From Bog-532 sp963742875 (GTDB lineage: Bacteria > Actinomycetota > Actinomycetes > Streptosporangiales > Streptosporangiaceae), in the NCBI GenBank assembly GCA_963742875.1, contig CAVUNO010000017.1, positions 1,116,001 to 1,180,000 of the forward strand: a DNA stretch of 64,000 bases. The letters are read 5' to 3'. Both the position numbers and the translations under genes were made by a program. Numbering within the stretch: the stretch's first letter is position 1; each line of letters begins with the position of its first letter. A model generated the notes under the pieces. It made no database searches and was not told where the DNA came from. It was given only the letters and a program-made list of their open reading frames with translations. Shown here one piece after another: positions 8,806 through 18,504 of this stretch.

Positions 8806-9746
8806 TAGAGCTTCGCCTCCAGGTGCTGGACCACCGGAGTGCACGCCGAGGCCGGCTGGTTGCCGGTGAGCTTGCAGATGGTGGCGGTCAGGTAGTTAGC
8901 CGTACCGTCGACCGCCTGGGCAATCGGGCTGGTGGGGTCCTTGAGCGCGGAGGCGATCTGGCTCCAGCTCTTGCCCGCCAGGAGCTGCGGACTGTAGCTG
9001 GCCCCGCTCAGCAGGTACTTGTTGCCGAAGTCGACGAAGGGGATGGCGCCCGCGTCGGCCGATGGGACGTAGGGGGCCGCGTCGTACTTGTTCATCAGGG
9101 CCTGCTGAGCCGTCGTCGGCGTCTGCAGAGTGGTGTAGGACTCGCCGCTGCTGGTCTGCGTCGGGATGTTGGTCTGCATCTCGACCGGCGTGAACGTGAG
9201 GTACTTGCTGGTGTAGGTGGACTTGTAGAAGGTCCAGGTGGGCGTGTTAGGGAAGACCTCACCGGTGTTGTTGCCCGAGTGCACCGTGCTGAGGCCGGAG
9301 AAGGTGCCGAACCGGCTCAGCGCGACGACCATCGCCCATCGCTCGGCCGCGCAGTACGGGCAGTACTCGGCGCCCATGTACAGCACCTCCGGCTTACCGC
9401 CGGACGTCAGCGGTGTCCCGCCCTTGATCGTTATCGGGAGGGCCGACACGCCGCTGCCGGCGCCGACCGCGTTGAGGGTGCTGGTGGGCACGCTGGTGGT
9501 GTCGGTGACCACGCTGGACAGCGCGGCGCCAGTCGGCCCGTTGCTGACGCCGCCGGCCACGGAAGCCTGCGGCTTGGAGTTCGCCTTGAACACCACAAAA
9601 CTCACGACGACCGCGATGATCACCACGACCACGCCCGAGAACATCAGCACCTTGTTGCGGATCTCGGCCCTGCGCGCAGCGGCCTGCTGGGCTGCGATTC
9701 TCTGCTGGCGACTGCCGTCCTGCTTGGCCCTGCTTGCCTTACCCAT
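8805..9746 (-). CDS. DUF929-type membrane-anchored thioredoxin-like protein
   Basis: 313 residues from the ATG at 9746, chosen because MGKASRAKQDGSRQQR is a typical basic start of this family; an upstream start at 9938 would add an unlikely leader. One TM segment follows (about residues 35-57, FSGVVVVIIAVVVSFVVF). The rest is extracytoplasmic, with a CPYC active site in YMGAEYCPYCAAERW and two more Cys near the C-terminus. It probably works in oxidative folding, with VKOR as electron partner: the VKOR ATG overlaps this stop. Confidence 0.85.
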   Translation of the reverse strand: MGKASRAKQDGSRQQRIAAQQAAARRAEIRNKVLMFSGVVVVIIAVVVSFVVFKANSKPQASVAGGVSNGPTGAALSSVVTDTTSVPTSTLNAVGAGSGVSALPITIKGGTPLTSGGKPEVLYMGAEYCPYCAAERWAMVVALSRFGTFSGLSTVHSGNNTGEVFPNTPTWTFYKSTYTSKYLTFTPVEMQTNIPTQTSSGESYTTLQTPTTAQQALMNKYDAAPYVPSADAGAIPFVDFGNKYLLSGASYSPQLLAGKSWSQIASALKDPTSPIAQAVDGTANYLTATICKLTGNQPASACTPVVQHLEAKL

Positions 9747-10408
9747 CGCGTGCCGTAACCTAGCCTCTCGCTGTACTGGCCCGGCGGCTGTTACCGCGGG
9801 GCGGCGCCCCGCTGGCTCACGGCGGCTGCCCGTTTCCGAGCTGCGGCAGGCCGCCGGATAGCGCCCCAGGCCCGGCTGCCGGTTACCCATCATATTGGGC
9901 AGTGGGGCCGTTACGGCCCCACTGCAGCCAGGATTCACGGTACTCAGAGCCAGCCAAGAGGTTATGCCCGGCCTGCGGGCAGATACGCGGACGGATGTGG
10001 GGACGAAATGTGCGGCCCTGGCAGTAAATGTCCTGCTTGCCTGCCCGCCACGGCCGTGAGATCAACTTGTGATATACCCGTTACAGGTCACCGGGCGCCC
10101 GGATATTGCGTCACCTTGCCCATATCGTGACGCCTCGTGCTATCTTTCCCCGGAACCCGATGACCCTGGGGGAACGTGTGCCGGTCGTGCATGTCCATAA
10201 CTTCTCGTACGAGGCCAGAACACGGTGACAGCCTTCCCGTACGGCCCGCGGCTGGCGAGAGGGCCGTCGCACGACGGTACGGCGAGCACTGCGCCCAGGG
10301 CCCGATCGGATAGCCGCCGCAACGGCCCGGTGCGTATCCGGTCAGCTCCGGAGTCGAGGTTCCCCGCGGTTTAGTGGGAAACGTAACGGGCGGCTCGGGC
10401 GGAACCCC
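9747..10408. other. intergenic, no gene recognised
   Basis: 662 bp between the DUF929 gene and the DMT permease 3' end, both on the minus strand. Some frames are open but none resembles a protein family. It likely holds the promoter of the DUF929-VKOR pair. No convincing hairpin or repeat was seen. Confidence 0.4.
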
Positions 10409-11665
10409 CTAACGGGGCGGCTCGGGCGGAACCGGGGTGGGTGGCTCGGCGGGAGGGGCGAATTCGGCGTCGCCGGGGCGGGCCGGCGGTTCGGCTGGGA
10501 CAGGGGATCCGGCGTCACCGTTGGCGGGCGGAAGGGATTGCTCGGGGGCGAGGGTAACCCCCGGGTCGCCATTGCGGGCCCGGGTCAGCGGTTCGCCCGG
10601 GAGCGGGAACCCCGCCTCGCCCTTGCCGGCCGTCAGCGGCGGTTCGCCCGGGAGCGGGAACCCCGCGTCACCGTTGCGGGCCGCGGGCGAGGGCGCGCCC
10701 GCCGCGACCGGCCCGGGCGGGCCGGGCTGCGGAGGAATGGCGCCAGGCGTGCGGGACAGGCTCCGCTGCGGTCCGGTATCGCGGCGGCGGGGCAGGTGCA
10801 CGGGCTCGACGACCGCCTTGCGGAGGTTGCTCAAGGCCGGCGCGCGGGCGACCAGGATGACGCCGACGACCAGGGCGGCAAGGCCGCCCGCGTGCGTGGC
10901 CAGGCTGGCGGGCGACAACGAGATCCGGTCGCCGAAGACCACGATGCCGAGCAGGATCCCGGCCACCGGCTCGCCCGCGGTGATCGTCGGCAGCGAGGCG
11001 TGCAGCGGCCCCGCGTTGAACGCGCTCTGCATCAGCAGGATGCCGACCGCTCCGGTGGCTACCAAGCAGTACGCAGACCAGCTGTGCAGCAGCCCGGACA
11101 TCCCGTGATTCTGCAGGATCTGCAGGGTCTGCCTGGTCAGCGCGTCCTGGATGCCGAAGACCAGGCCGGCCCCGAGGCCGGTCAGGGTGGCGCGGTATCT
11201 ACCGGACCGGCGCCGCCCGGCCTGGACCGCGATGAACGCGACGACGGCGATGCCCCCGGCCGTCGGCCAGTGCGAGAACGAGCCGAACGACTCGCCGATG
11301 GGCTCAATGGAACGAGCCACCGACAGGATCGTCTCGCCGGCGATGAGCAGCAGCGCGCCAACCACTTCGGTGATGCCGAGGGCCTGATGCGACAGCGGGA
11401 CGGCCAGGATCAGGGCGACCAGCAGATTCGTGGTCAGCAGCGGTTCGACCAGGGACAGCGCGAGATGCCCGATGGACCATGCGGCGAGGATCTGCCCCAG
11501 GATCATGAAGCCGATCCCGGCCAGCCATTTCCGCTTGCGGAAAAGGTCGCCGAACAGCCGCAGGCTCAGAAAGTGGGACTCCGGCGCCGTTTCGGCGCTC
11601 TGCTGCTGCAGGACAAAACCAATGCCCAGCAGCAGAGCCGCCACCAGCGTGATCGCGTAGTCCAC
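10409..11665 (-). CDS. DMT-superfamily (EamA-like) permease with repetitive tail
   Basis: About nine hydrophobic segments in the first 290 residues, starting MDYAITLVAALLLGIGFVLQQQSA. Two halves both carry an EP motif before a hydrophobic run (LSLVEPLLTTNLLV and ITAGEPVAGILLGIV), as in drug/metabolite transporters. The last 130 residues are a cytoplasmic Pro/Gly/Glu tail. It holds about five imperfect copies of a 12-17 residue unit around NGDAGFPLPGEP, a tail not expected in the family. The substrate is unknown. Confidence 0.8.
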   Translation of the reverse strand: MDYAITLVAALLLGIGFVLQQQSAETAPESHFLSLRLFGDLFRKRKWLAGIGFMILGQILAAWSIGHLALSLVEPLLTTNLLVALILAVPLSHQALGITEVVGALLLIAGETILSVARSIEPIGESFGSFSHWPTAGGIAVVAFIAVQAGRRRSGRYRATLTGLGAGLVFGIQDALTRQTLQILQNHGMSGLLHSWSAYCLVATGAVGILLMQSAFNAGPLHASLPTITAGEPVAGILLGIVVFGDRISLSPASLATHAGGLAALVVGVILVARAPALSNLRKAVVEPVHLPRRRDTGPQRSLSRTPGAIPPQPGPPGPVAAGAPSPAARNGDAGFPLPGEPPLTAGKGEAGFPLPGEPLTRARNGDPGVTLAPEQSLPPANGDAGSPVPAEPPARPGDAEFAPPAEPPTPVPPEPPR

Positions 11666-11744
11666 GGCGCCAACCTACCCGCGGAACGCGAAAACACGTG
11701 TGCGGGGCGCGGCCGATTGCACGGCTGACGCAGGCATGAGGCCG

Positions 11745-12263
11745 CTAGCCGATTCGCCGGAGCTCAGTGCGGTAACGGCGGGCCGATTCCAGGTAGGCCC
11801 GCATGGGCGGGTCGATCCACCCGGCCGGCGCGGTCAGTTCCCGGACACGGCACGGGACGCCGAGGGCCATGGTCCCCCGCGGCACCTTGAAACCCTCCGG
11901 AACCAGCGCGCTCGCGCCGACCAGCGCGCCGTCCCCCACGACCGCCCCGTTGAGGGTGACCGATCCCGACCCGATGAGGCACCGGTCCCCGACCACGCAG
12001 CCCTCCAGGTGGGTGTTGTGGCCGACCACGCATTCCGCGCCGATGATCGTCGGCCAGTGGTGGGTGCAGTGCACCACGGTTCCGTCCTGGACCGAGGTCC
12101 GCGCGCCGATCTCGATCGTCCCGTGGTCACCGCGGAGCACGGCGCACGGCCAGACCGACGCCTCCGCGGCCACGCGCACGCTCCCGATGATCACCGCGTC
12201 CGGGTGGACGAAGGCGGCGGGATCGATCTCGGGCTCGATGTCCCCCAGCGCGTAAATCGGCAA
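11745..12263 (-). CDS. gamma-class carbonic anhydrase-like protein
   Basis: 172 residues of left-handed beta-helix hexapeptide repeats (VIIGSVRVAAEASVWPCAVLRGD onward), the normal length. The metal-ligand-like residues are His in VVHCTHH and His in VVGHNTHLEG, and RGD is the usual Arg/Asp pair. It may hydrate CO2 reversibly or may be an inactive homologue. It starts 52 bp after the formate dehydrogenase membrane subunit in the same direction, so it may handle CO2/bicarbonate made by that enzyme. Confidence 0.82.
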   Translation of the reverse strand: MPIYALGDIEPEIDPAAFVHPDAVIIGSVRVAAEASVWPCAVLRGDHGTIEIGARTSVQDGTVVHCTHHWPTIIGAECVVGHNTHLEGCVVGDRCLIGSGSVTLNGAVVGDGALVGASALVPEGFKVPRGTMALGVPCRVRELTAPAGWIDPPMRAYLESARRYRTELRRIG

Positions 12264-12315
12264 CGCAACCTCCCTGGGCCTGCCCTTTCCGCCAGCGTAT
12301 TCGCCTGCGGCCCGA

Positions 12316-13416
12316 TTACCGACTCTGCTGGACCGCGCGGTTCTTTTGGGTCACGGGCGGCCGGTCCGCGCCGCGTCGGCGTCGGTCTTTGTCCCGGCCT
12401 CCAGGGCCTGCCAGGCGCTCCCGCTGCGGCACGATCGTGTACTCCGGATAGCGGGCCGAGATGCGCCCCGCCTCGAAGATACCGAACCGGGTGAGGGCGG
12501 AGGCCGCGAGCAGCGCGAGGCCGCTCGCGGCCGAACCGGCCCTGCTGCGCCGGGACAGGCCGGCCCCGGCCAGGCCGCAGCCGGTCAGGATCTCACCGGC
12601 GCGCAGCAGGGCACCCGCCCGCCCCGTCTGGTACGGCTCGGCGCGGCCCTGCAGGCGCCGCTCCAGCAGCTTCTTCGCGGTCAGCTCGACGGCGGCGCCG
12701 ATGATGGCCAGACGGCGCGCGGGCTCGGCCTCGCGGGCCGGCGCGGCGAGCAGGCCGAACCCGCCGGCCGCGCTCGCGGCCGAGCCGGCGAAGACGTAGG
12801 GCATTTCGCGGTGGGCCTCATGCCAGGCCGGCACGGCGGTGTCGCACAGCAGCACCGCCGTATAGGTGGTCACGGCGGGGCCCAGCAGCGCGGCGCCGGC
12901 GGTCGCCGCGACGCCGGCCGCAGGGAGGATCCCGGTCAGGTCCGACAACGCGGCCGCGCCCGCTGCGGGGCCGTAGGCGCTGAGGATCCACGATCCCACG
13001 CTCATCGGCGAGGACAGCTTGAAGACGCGCAGCATGTGGTGGAACCGGGCGGGCCGTCCCAGGTCATTGATCAGCGCCACGGTCGACACGCTGATCCCGC
13101 CCAGGGCGGCCACCTTCGCCGCCCGGGCCAGGCCGGGGTGCCCGGTGAGCTGGGCCACCGCACCCAGCACCGAGGAGGCGCCCGCCAGACCGCCGAAGAA
13201 CAGGTAGGCGGGCACATCCGGTTCCTTCCACACCGGCTCCTTGATGACGGGCCGGCCGTAGTAGGAGCGGAATTCGGCACGCGGCACCATGAACTGCTCG
13301 CCGCCCCGGCCCGAGCCGCGGCCGCGGCCATTTCGCGCGTGACGGCCGTTGTTGCTGCCGGCCGGGCCGCTGTTCGTTCCCCGGCCGGAATTTGTCCCCG
13401 GCTGGCTAGCGCTCAT
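12316..13416 (-). CDS. NrfD/PsrC-type membrane subunit of formate dehydrogenase
   Basis: Quinone-facing integral membrane partner for the catalytic and iron-sulfur subunits. The ATG at 13416 overlaps the fdhB stop (ATGA). The N-terminal 45 residues are Gly/Asn/Arg-rich. Then comes EFRSYYGRPVIKEPVWKEP and eight or so hydrophobic segments, with NDLGRPARFHHMLRVFKLSSPMSVGSW, a typical NrfD loop. Actinobacterial formate dehydrogenases commonly use this type of anchor instead of a cytochrome b gamma subunit. Confidence 0.87.
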   Translation of the reverse strand: MSASQPGTNSGRGTNSGPAGSNNGRHARNGRGRGSGRGGEQFMVPRAEFRSYYGRPVIKEPVWKEPDVPAYLFFGGLAGASSVLGAVAQLTGHPGLARAAKVAALGGISVSTVALINDLGRPARFHHMLRVFKLSSPMSVGSWILSAYGPAAGAAALSDLTGILPAAGVAATAGAALLGPAVTTYTAVLLCDTAVPAWHEAHREMPYVFAGSAASAAGGFGLLAAPAREAEPARRLAIIGAAVELTAKKLLERRLQGRAEPYQTGRAGALLRAGEILTGCGLAGAGLSRRSRAGSAASGLALLAASALTRFGIFEAGRISARYPEYTIVPQRERLAGPGGRDKDRRRRGADRPPVTQKNRAVQQSR

Positions 13417-14294
13417 CGCACGTCCGTTCGGGATCCAAGAAAAGCGCTCAGCACCATGGCACCGACGCCGGCCGCGGCCAGGCCGGCGTGTTTCCACATG
13501 CGCGGCAGGGATCGCGTGGACACCACCGGATCCGGCGGCAGGCCGTAGACCTCGGGCTCGTCGAGCAGCAGGAAGAACGCGCCGGCGCCCCCGATGCCGT
13601 CGTCGGAGCCCTCCAGGTAGAGCCGGGCGCCGGTCCGGCCGGCTTCCTGGAGGTCGCTGACCCGCGCCTGGGCCCGTTCGCGCAGCTCGTCCAGCGGGCC
13701 GAACTGGATCGAATCGGTCGGGCAGGCCTTCGCGCAGGCCGGCTCCATGCCGAAGCCGAGCCGGTCATAGCACAGCGTGCACTTGTGCGCCCCGCCGTCG
13801 TCCTCGCGGCGGCCGATCACCCCGAACGGGCAGGCCGGGACGCAGTAGCCGCAGCCGTTGCACACATCGTCCTGGACGACGACCGTGCCGAACTCGGTGC
13901 GCATCAGCGCCCCGGTCGGGCAGACGTCCAGGCAGCCCGCCTCGGAGCAGTGCTTGCACACGTCACTGGACATCAGCCAGCGCAAGGAGTCCTCCGCCCC
14001 GCCCGCGTCCCTGTCCCGGCCGGGGGCGCTTTCGGGTGCCTGCTGCTCGATGAACGCGACGTGCCGCCAGGTGGAGGCGGACAGGCCGATCGTGTTGTCG
14101 AAGGACATGCCGGTGAGCGTCAGCCCATCCTCCGGGACTGCGTTCCACTCCTTGCAGGCGACCTCGCACGCCTTACAGCCGATGCAGACGGACGTGTCGG
14201 TGAAGAACCCCATGCGGGGCGGGTGCTCAGTCCAGCCGGCGCGTCCGGCCGGATCGGCTCCCCCGGTCAGGCCGGGGCGCTCCGTGACACCCAC
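13413..14294 (-). CDS. fdhB: formate dehydrogenase iron-sulfur (beta) subunit
   Basis: 293 residues. Four [4Fe-4S] ferredoxin motifs transfer electrons from the Mo/W catalytic subunit: CIGCKACEVACKEW, CKHCSEAGCLDVCPTGA, CNGCGYCVPACPFG and CTLCYDRLG..CAKACP. One C-terminal TM helix (about 268-285) anchors it. GTG start at 14294, 1 nt past the fdhA stop, with GGAGG inside the fdhA end. The next gene overlaps by 4 bp, giving a tightly coupled operon. Confidence 0.92.
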   Translation of the reverse strand: MGVTERPGLTGGADPAGRAGWTEHPPRMGFFTDTSVCIGCKACEVACKEWNAVPEDGLTLTGMSFDNTIGLSASTWRHVAFIEQQAPESAPGRDRDAGGAEDSLRWLMSSDVCKHCSEAGCLDVCPTGALMRTEFGTVVVQDDVCNGCGYCVPACPFGVIGRREDDGGAHKCTLCYDRLGFGMEPACAKACPTDSIQFGPLDELRERAQARVSDLQEAGRTGARLYLEGSDDGIGGAGAFFLLLDEPEVYGLPPDPVVSTRSLPRMWKHAGLAAAGVGAMVLSAFLGSRTDVR

Positions 14295-14295
14295 C

Positions 14296-17200
14296 TCACA
14301 CCTCCGTGCCCGTCTCGTCGGTGATGCCGGCCCGCTCGTGGTAGGAGCGGACCAGGGCGAGCAGGGCCGGCCCGCGCGGGCGGCGGCCGGGCTGGATGTC
14401 CACGGCGAGCGCCTTGTCCTCCTGGATGTGCACGTTGGGATCGAGCGCGAGGTGCGCGAGGTCGTTGGCGCTGTCCCCGGCCGAGATCCCGTTCGGGCCC
14501 CAATGGTAGGGCAGCCCGATCTGGTGCAGCCGCTTGCCCTGCACGGTGAGCGATGGCATCCGGCGGGTGACCATGACGCGGGCCTCGATGGCGCTGCGGG
14601 CGCTGACGATCGTGGCCCAGCCCATGTGCTCCAGGCCGCGCTCGGCGGCCAGTTCCGGCGACACCTCGCAGAAGAACCCGGGCTGCAGCTCCGACAGGTA
14701 CGGCAGCCACCGGCTCATCCCACCCGCGGTGTGGTGCTCGGTCAGCCGGTAGGTGGTTGCGACGTAAGGAAACACGTCCGACCCGGGCTCGTCGCCGCTG
14801 GGCTGGTACCGGGTCCCGGGATGGCGGAGGACCTCGCGGACCGGGTTGTGCTCCTGCTTCGGGTACAGCAGGTTCTGCACCGGCGAGTCCTGCGGCTCAT
14901 AGTGTGCCGGCAGCGGGCCGTCGACACACCCGGCCGGAGCGAACAGCCAGGCTTTCCCGTCGGCCTGCATGATGAAGGCGTTGGTCCCGGAGATCGCGGC
15001 CACGCCGGTGGCGCCGTCGGGCGGGCGGTAGGACGGCGGGCGGTCGGCGACGAAGTCGGCGATGTCATGCCCGGCCCACTTCCCCTGCCCGGCGTCCCAC
15101 CAGACGAGCGCCTTGCGCTCGCTCCAGGGCTTCCCCTCGGGGTCGGCGGAGGCCCGGTTGTACAGCACCCGCCGGTTCGCCGGCCAGGCCCAGCCCCACT
15201 CGTTCGCCACCCAGTTCTGCTGGCTGCCCGGCTTGCGGCGGGCGGCCTGGTTGACCCCGCCTGCGTAGACTCCGCAGTAGATCCAGCAGCCCGCGGCGGT
15301 CGAGCCGTCGTCCTTCAGCTGGGTGTAGGAGGCCACCGGCTTGCCGTCGCCGTCCCAGCCGTTGACTTCGGCCAGGACCGCCTCGGCGTCGGGTTCCTGC
15401 AGCGGGCCGCGGAGCGGGTAGTCCCACGTGAGATCGAGCACCGGGCGGTTCATCTCGTCCGTGCCCGCGTCCCTGCCCGTGCCCGCGCCCCTCCCGGCCT
15501 CGCCGGCCAGGCGCTCCCGGATCTTGCGTCCCAGGTGGTAGGTGAACCACAGATCACTGCGTGCGTCCCCGGCGGGCTCGACCGCCTCGTGATGCCACTG
15601 CAGCATCCGCTGTGTGTTGGTGAAGCTGCCGCTCTTCTCGGTGTGCGCGGCGGCCGGCAGGAAGAACACCTCGGTGCCGATGTCTTCGGTGCTCATCTCT
15701 CCGGTCTCGATCTCCGGGCCGTCCTTCCACCAGGTGGCGCTCTCGATCAGCGAGAAGTCCCGCACGACCAGCCAGTCCAGGTTGGCCATGCCCATCCGTT
15801 GCATGCGGCCATTGGCCGAGCCGACGGCCGGGTTCTCGCCGAACAGGAAGTAGCCGCTGCATTCCCCGGCGAGCTGGGCCAGCACGGTCTCGTAGGTGCC
15901 GTGGCTGCCGGTGAGCCGGGGCAGGTAGCCGTAGCAGAAGTCGTTCTCCGGCGTCGCGGCCGGCCCCCACCACGCCTTGAGCAGGCTGACCAGGTAGGAG
16001 GGCATGCTGGCCCAGAAGCCGTTATCCATGGACTCGGCGTCGATGTAGGCATCGAGGTCCTCGTTGCCACCCGCGTGCGGCATAGGAAGGTAGCCCGGGA
16101 GCAGGTCGAACAAAGTCGGGATGTCGGTCGAGCCCTGGATCGAGGCGTGCCCGCGCAGGGCCAGGATGCCGCCGCCCGGGCGTCCCATGTTGCCGAGCAG
16201 TGTCTGCAGGATCGCGCCGGTGCGGATGTACTGTACCCCGACCGAGTGCTGGGTCCAGCCGACGCTGTACACGAGCGCGGTGGTCCGGTCGCGGCCGGAA
16301 TTGCTGGTGACGGCGTCGCACACGGCACGGAAGTTCTCCGGTGAGATGCCGCAGATCTGCTCCACCAGCTCCGGGGTGTACCGGGAGAAGTGCCGCTTCA
16401 GGATCTGGAACACGCACCGGGGATGCCGCAGCGTCTCGTCGGTGTCGGGAGCTGGATGCGCGGCCGCGCCGCCGGAACCGTGCGCTTCGCCGCGGGCCGC
16501 CTCGCGGACCTTCCGGCGCCGCCCGTTGCCGGCCCCGTTGCCGCGCCGGTCCCGGTAGCCCGCGGCCGCCCCGACGTCGCCCGCCTGGTACCGCCAGGCG
16601 TCGAAGTCGTAGGTCCGGTGCTCGCGGTCCAGGCCGGAGAAGACGCCGTCCAGGTCTTCGGTGTCCACGAAATCCTCGCTGAGGATGGTGGACGCGTTGG
16701 TATAGGCCAGCACGTACTCGCGGAAGTACTTCTCCTCGCGCAGAACGTGGTTGATGATCCCGCCGAGGAAGGCGATGTCGCTGCCCGCGCGGATCGGCAC
16801 GTGCCGGTCGGCCATCGCGCTGGTCCGGCTGAACCGGGGATCCACGTGGATGACCGTCGCGCCGCGCGCCTTGGCCTCCATGACCCACTGGAAGCCCACC
16901 GGGTGCGCCTCGGCCATGTTCGAGCCCTCGATGAGGATGCAGTCGGCGTTGGCCAGGTCCTGCTGGAACGTGGTCGCGCCGCCGCGTCCGAAACTAGTCC
17001 CCAGACCGGGGACGGTGGAGGAGTGTCAAATACGGGCCTGGTTCTCGATCTGCACCGCGCCCAGGGCGGTGAAGAGCTTCTTGATCAGGTAGTTCTCTTC
17101 GTTGTCGAGGGTCGCCCCGCCGAGGCTGGCGAACCCGAGCGTGCGCCGGGTCCGCTGGCCGTCGACCTCCCACTGCCAGCCCTTCCGGCGGGCGCTGAGC

Positions 17201-17592
17201 ACCCGGTCGGCGATCATGTCCACCGCCTGGTCCAGGTTCAGCTTTTCCCAGTCGGTGCCGTACGGGCGGCGGTAGAGCACCTGGTACTGGCGGGCGTCCC
17301 CGGTCGTCAGCTGGAGGCTCGCGGATCCCTTGGGGCACAGCCGCCCGCGGCTGACCGGCGAGTCCGGGTCACCCTCGATCTGGGTGACCTTCCCGCCCTC
17401 GACGTAGACGTTCTGGCCGCAGCCGACCGCGCAGTACGGGCAGACCGACTTGACCACCCTGTCGGCTTCGGCCACCCGCGGCTTGTGGCGGCTAGTGGGG
17501 CCGCTCTTGGTCGCGGCGCCCAGGCCGAGCTTGTCCTGCCCGGTGAGCTGCCGGTAGACCGGCCATCCCTCGATCCATCTGCGCACGCCCAC
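14296..17592 (-). CDS. fdhA: formate dehydrogenase catalytic subunit, selenocysteine-containing
   Basis: Molybdopterin (bis-MGD) oxidoreductase converting formate to CO2. It reads as one frame broken only by TGA at 17028-17026. On each side the protein is canonical: AVQIENQARI, then Sec, then HSSTVPGLGTSFGRGG. That is the active-site position of FdnG/FdhF-type enzymes, where Sec is followed by His. A SECIS hairpin follows the TGA. The [4Fe-4S] motif is CPYCAVGC..LCPKGS, and SNMAEAHPVGFQW follows. Start is uncertain: GTG 17592 (MGVRRWIEGWPVYRQL) is preferred, with GTG 17586 or an upstream ATG 17661 possible. From 17592 the product is 1098 residues with Sec at 189. No Tat signal is visible, suggesting a cytoplasmic active site. 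First gene of the fdhA-fdhB-nrfD operon. Confidence 0.93.
16990..17028 (-). promoter_or_regulatory. bacterial SECIS element
   Basis: Directly after the TGA, GTCCCC (17013-17008) pairs perfectly with GGGGAC (17002-16997) around a GGTCT loop. The loop GGU falls at nucleotides 22-24 counted from the U of UGA. E. coli fdhF shows the same loop sequence and, as I recall it, the same spacing; that loop is the SelB-binding site. This supports Sec insertion over a nonsense mutation. Confidence 0.9.
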
Positions 17593-17814
17593 GCCCCTTA
17601 GTCCTGGCGAGCCATACGTCCTGGTTTCAAAGCTAACCACTCGCGGGATCGGTAAACGCAAGGGACCCGCTGGGAACGAGAACGGCCGCAGCGGGCGCGG
17701 ATATTCACGTCAAAGAGAACTCGAATCTGAGCAGGTGTCAAGATGCACGGCGGCCCCGGGCATGTCCGTTTGGCGACAGGATGGCCAGGGTAACGCGACA
17801 GCGCGGGCGGTGCG

Positions 17815-18198
17815 GTGGCCCCGCCGGATCAACGGGGGCCACGGCCGGAGAGGCGGGCGGACGTGGCGGGTGATGGGCGGCCAGGCGGCGCGGGCGGGAC
17901 CGGGCCGCGTGACGGCCCCGGCAGCGCGGGCGGACCCGGGCCACGAGGCGGCGCGGCCGGACCGGGGCGGCCCGAGAGCCCCGGCGGGGATGCTGGTCCA
18001 GAGCCGACACGCGGGGACAAGCGCCGCTACTTCGTCCTGATGGGGATCTGTATCGGCCTGTTCGTCGTGTCATGGGCCGTGGTGGACCGGTACTCGGTGC
18101 TCGCCGCGGTCATCATGTCGGCGGTGGCCCTGATCATCCCGCCGTTCGCCGTGATCGCCGCAAACGTGGCCAGCGCGACCGACCGCCGCCGTCCGTAA
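17815..18198 (+). CDS. DUF3099 family membrane protein
   Basis: The N-terminal half is Gly/Pro/Arg-rich. The conserved C-terminal part has two TM segments: KRRYFVLMGICIGLFVVSWAVV and YSVLAAVIMSAVALIIPPFAVIAAN, the DUF3099 pattern found in actinobacteria. Function is unknown. Start uncertain: GTG 17815, or GTG 17863 which has GGAGAGG upstream. Divergent from fdhA. Confidence 0.75.
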   Translation: MAPPDQRGPRPERRADVAGDGRPGGAGGTGPRDGPGSAGGPGPRGGAAGPGRPESPGGDAGPEPTRGDKRRYFVLMGICIGLFVVSWAVVDRYSVLAAVIMSAVALIIPPFAVIAANVASATDRRRP

Positions 18199-18231
18199 CC
18201 AGCGCCCGTAGCCGCGGGTAGCCGGGGCGCG

Positions 18232-18500
18232 TCAGCCGGCGTGCAGCTCCGCGTGGGCGTAGCCGAACTGGAGGAAGTCGAGAGCCGGCCAGCGCGGCCA
18301 GCGTCGTCGCGGCCAGGCGGGTGGCCCGGGGCATGAAGATGTAACCGGCGGTGCAGCCGGTCGAGACCCACATCCCGGTGCAGAACGGGCACCTGATCAG
18401 CTCCCCCATGGTCTTGCGGTGGCTGTCACCGTCGCGCACGTCCTCGGCCAGTTCGGCCGGCCCGGAGGTGCCCTCGGCGGCGATTAGACAGCCGGATATT
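18232..18500 (-). pseudogene. DUF1360-like protein, truncated and frameshifted
   Basis: The stretch MGELIRCPFCTGMWVSTGC with a following hydrophobic helix is the DUF1360 core. After AALAG one extra base near 18282-18284 breaks the frame. The shifted frame gives the expected tail DFLQFGYAHAELHAG and a stop at 18232. The usual N-terminal membrane part is missing, because the region runs directly into the end of the adenylyltransferase gene. Confidence 0.65.
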
Positions 18501-18504
18501 TCAG

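Noticed and set aside
13858..16344. 828-residue plus-strand frame across fdhB and fdhA
   Set aside because: Antisense shadow of formate dehydrogenase; no domains.
17026..17028. TGA in fdhA read as a nonsense mutation splitting the gene in two
   Set aside because: It sits at the known Sec position, the frame continues without shift, and a SECIS hairpin follows in the right register.
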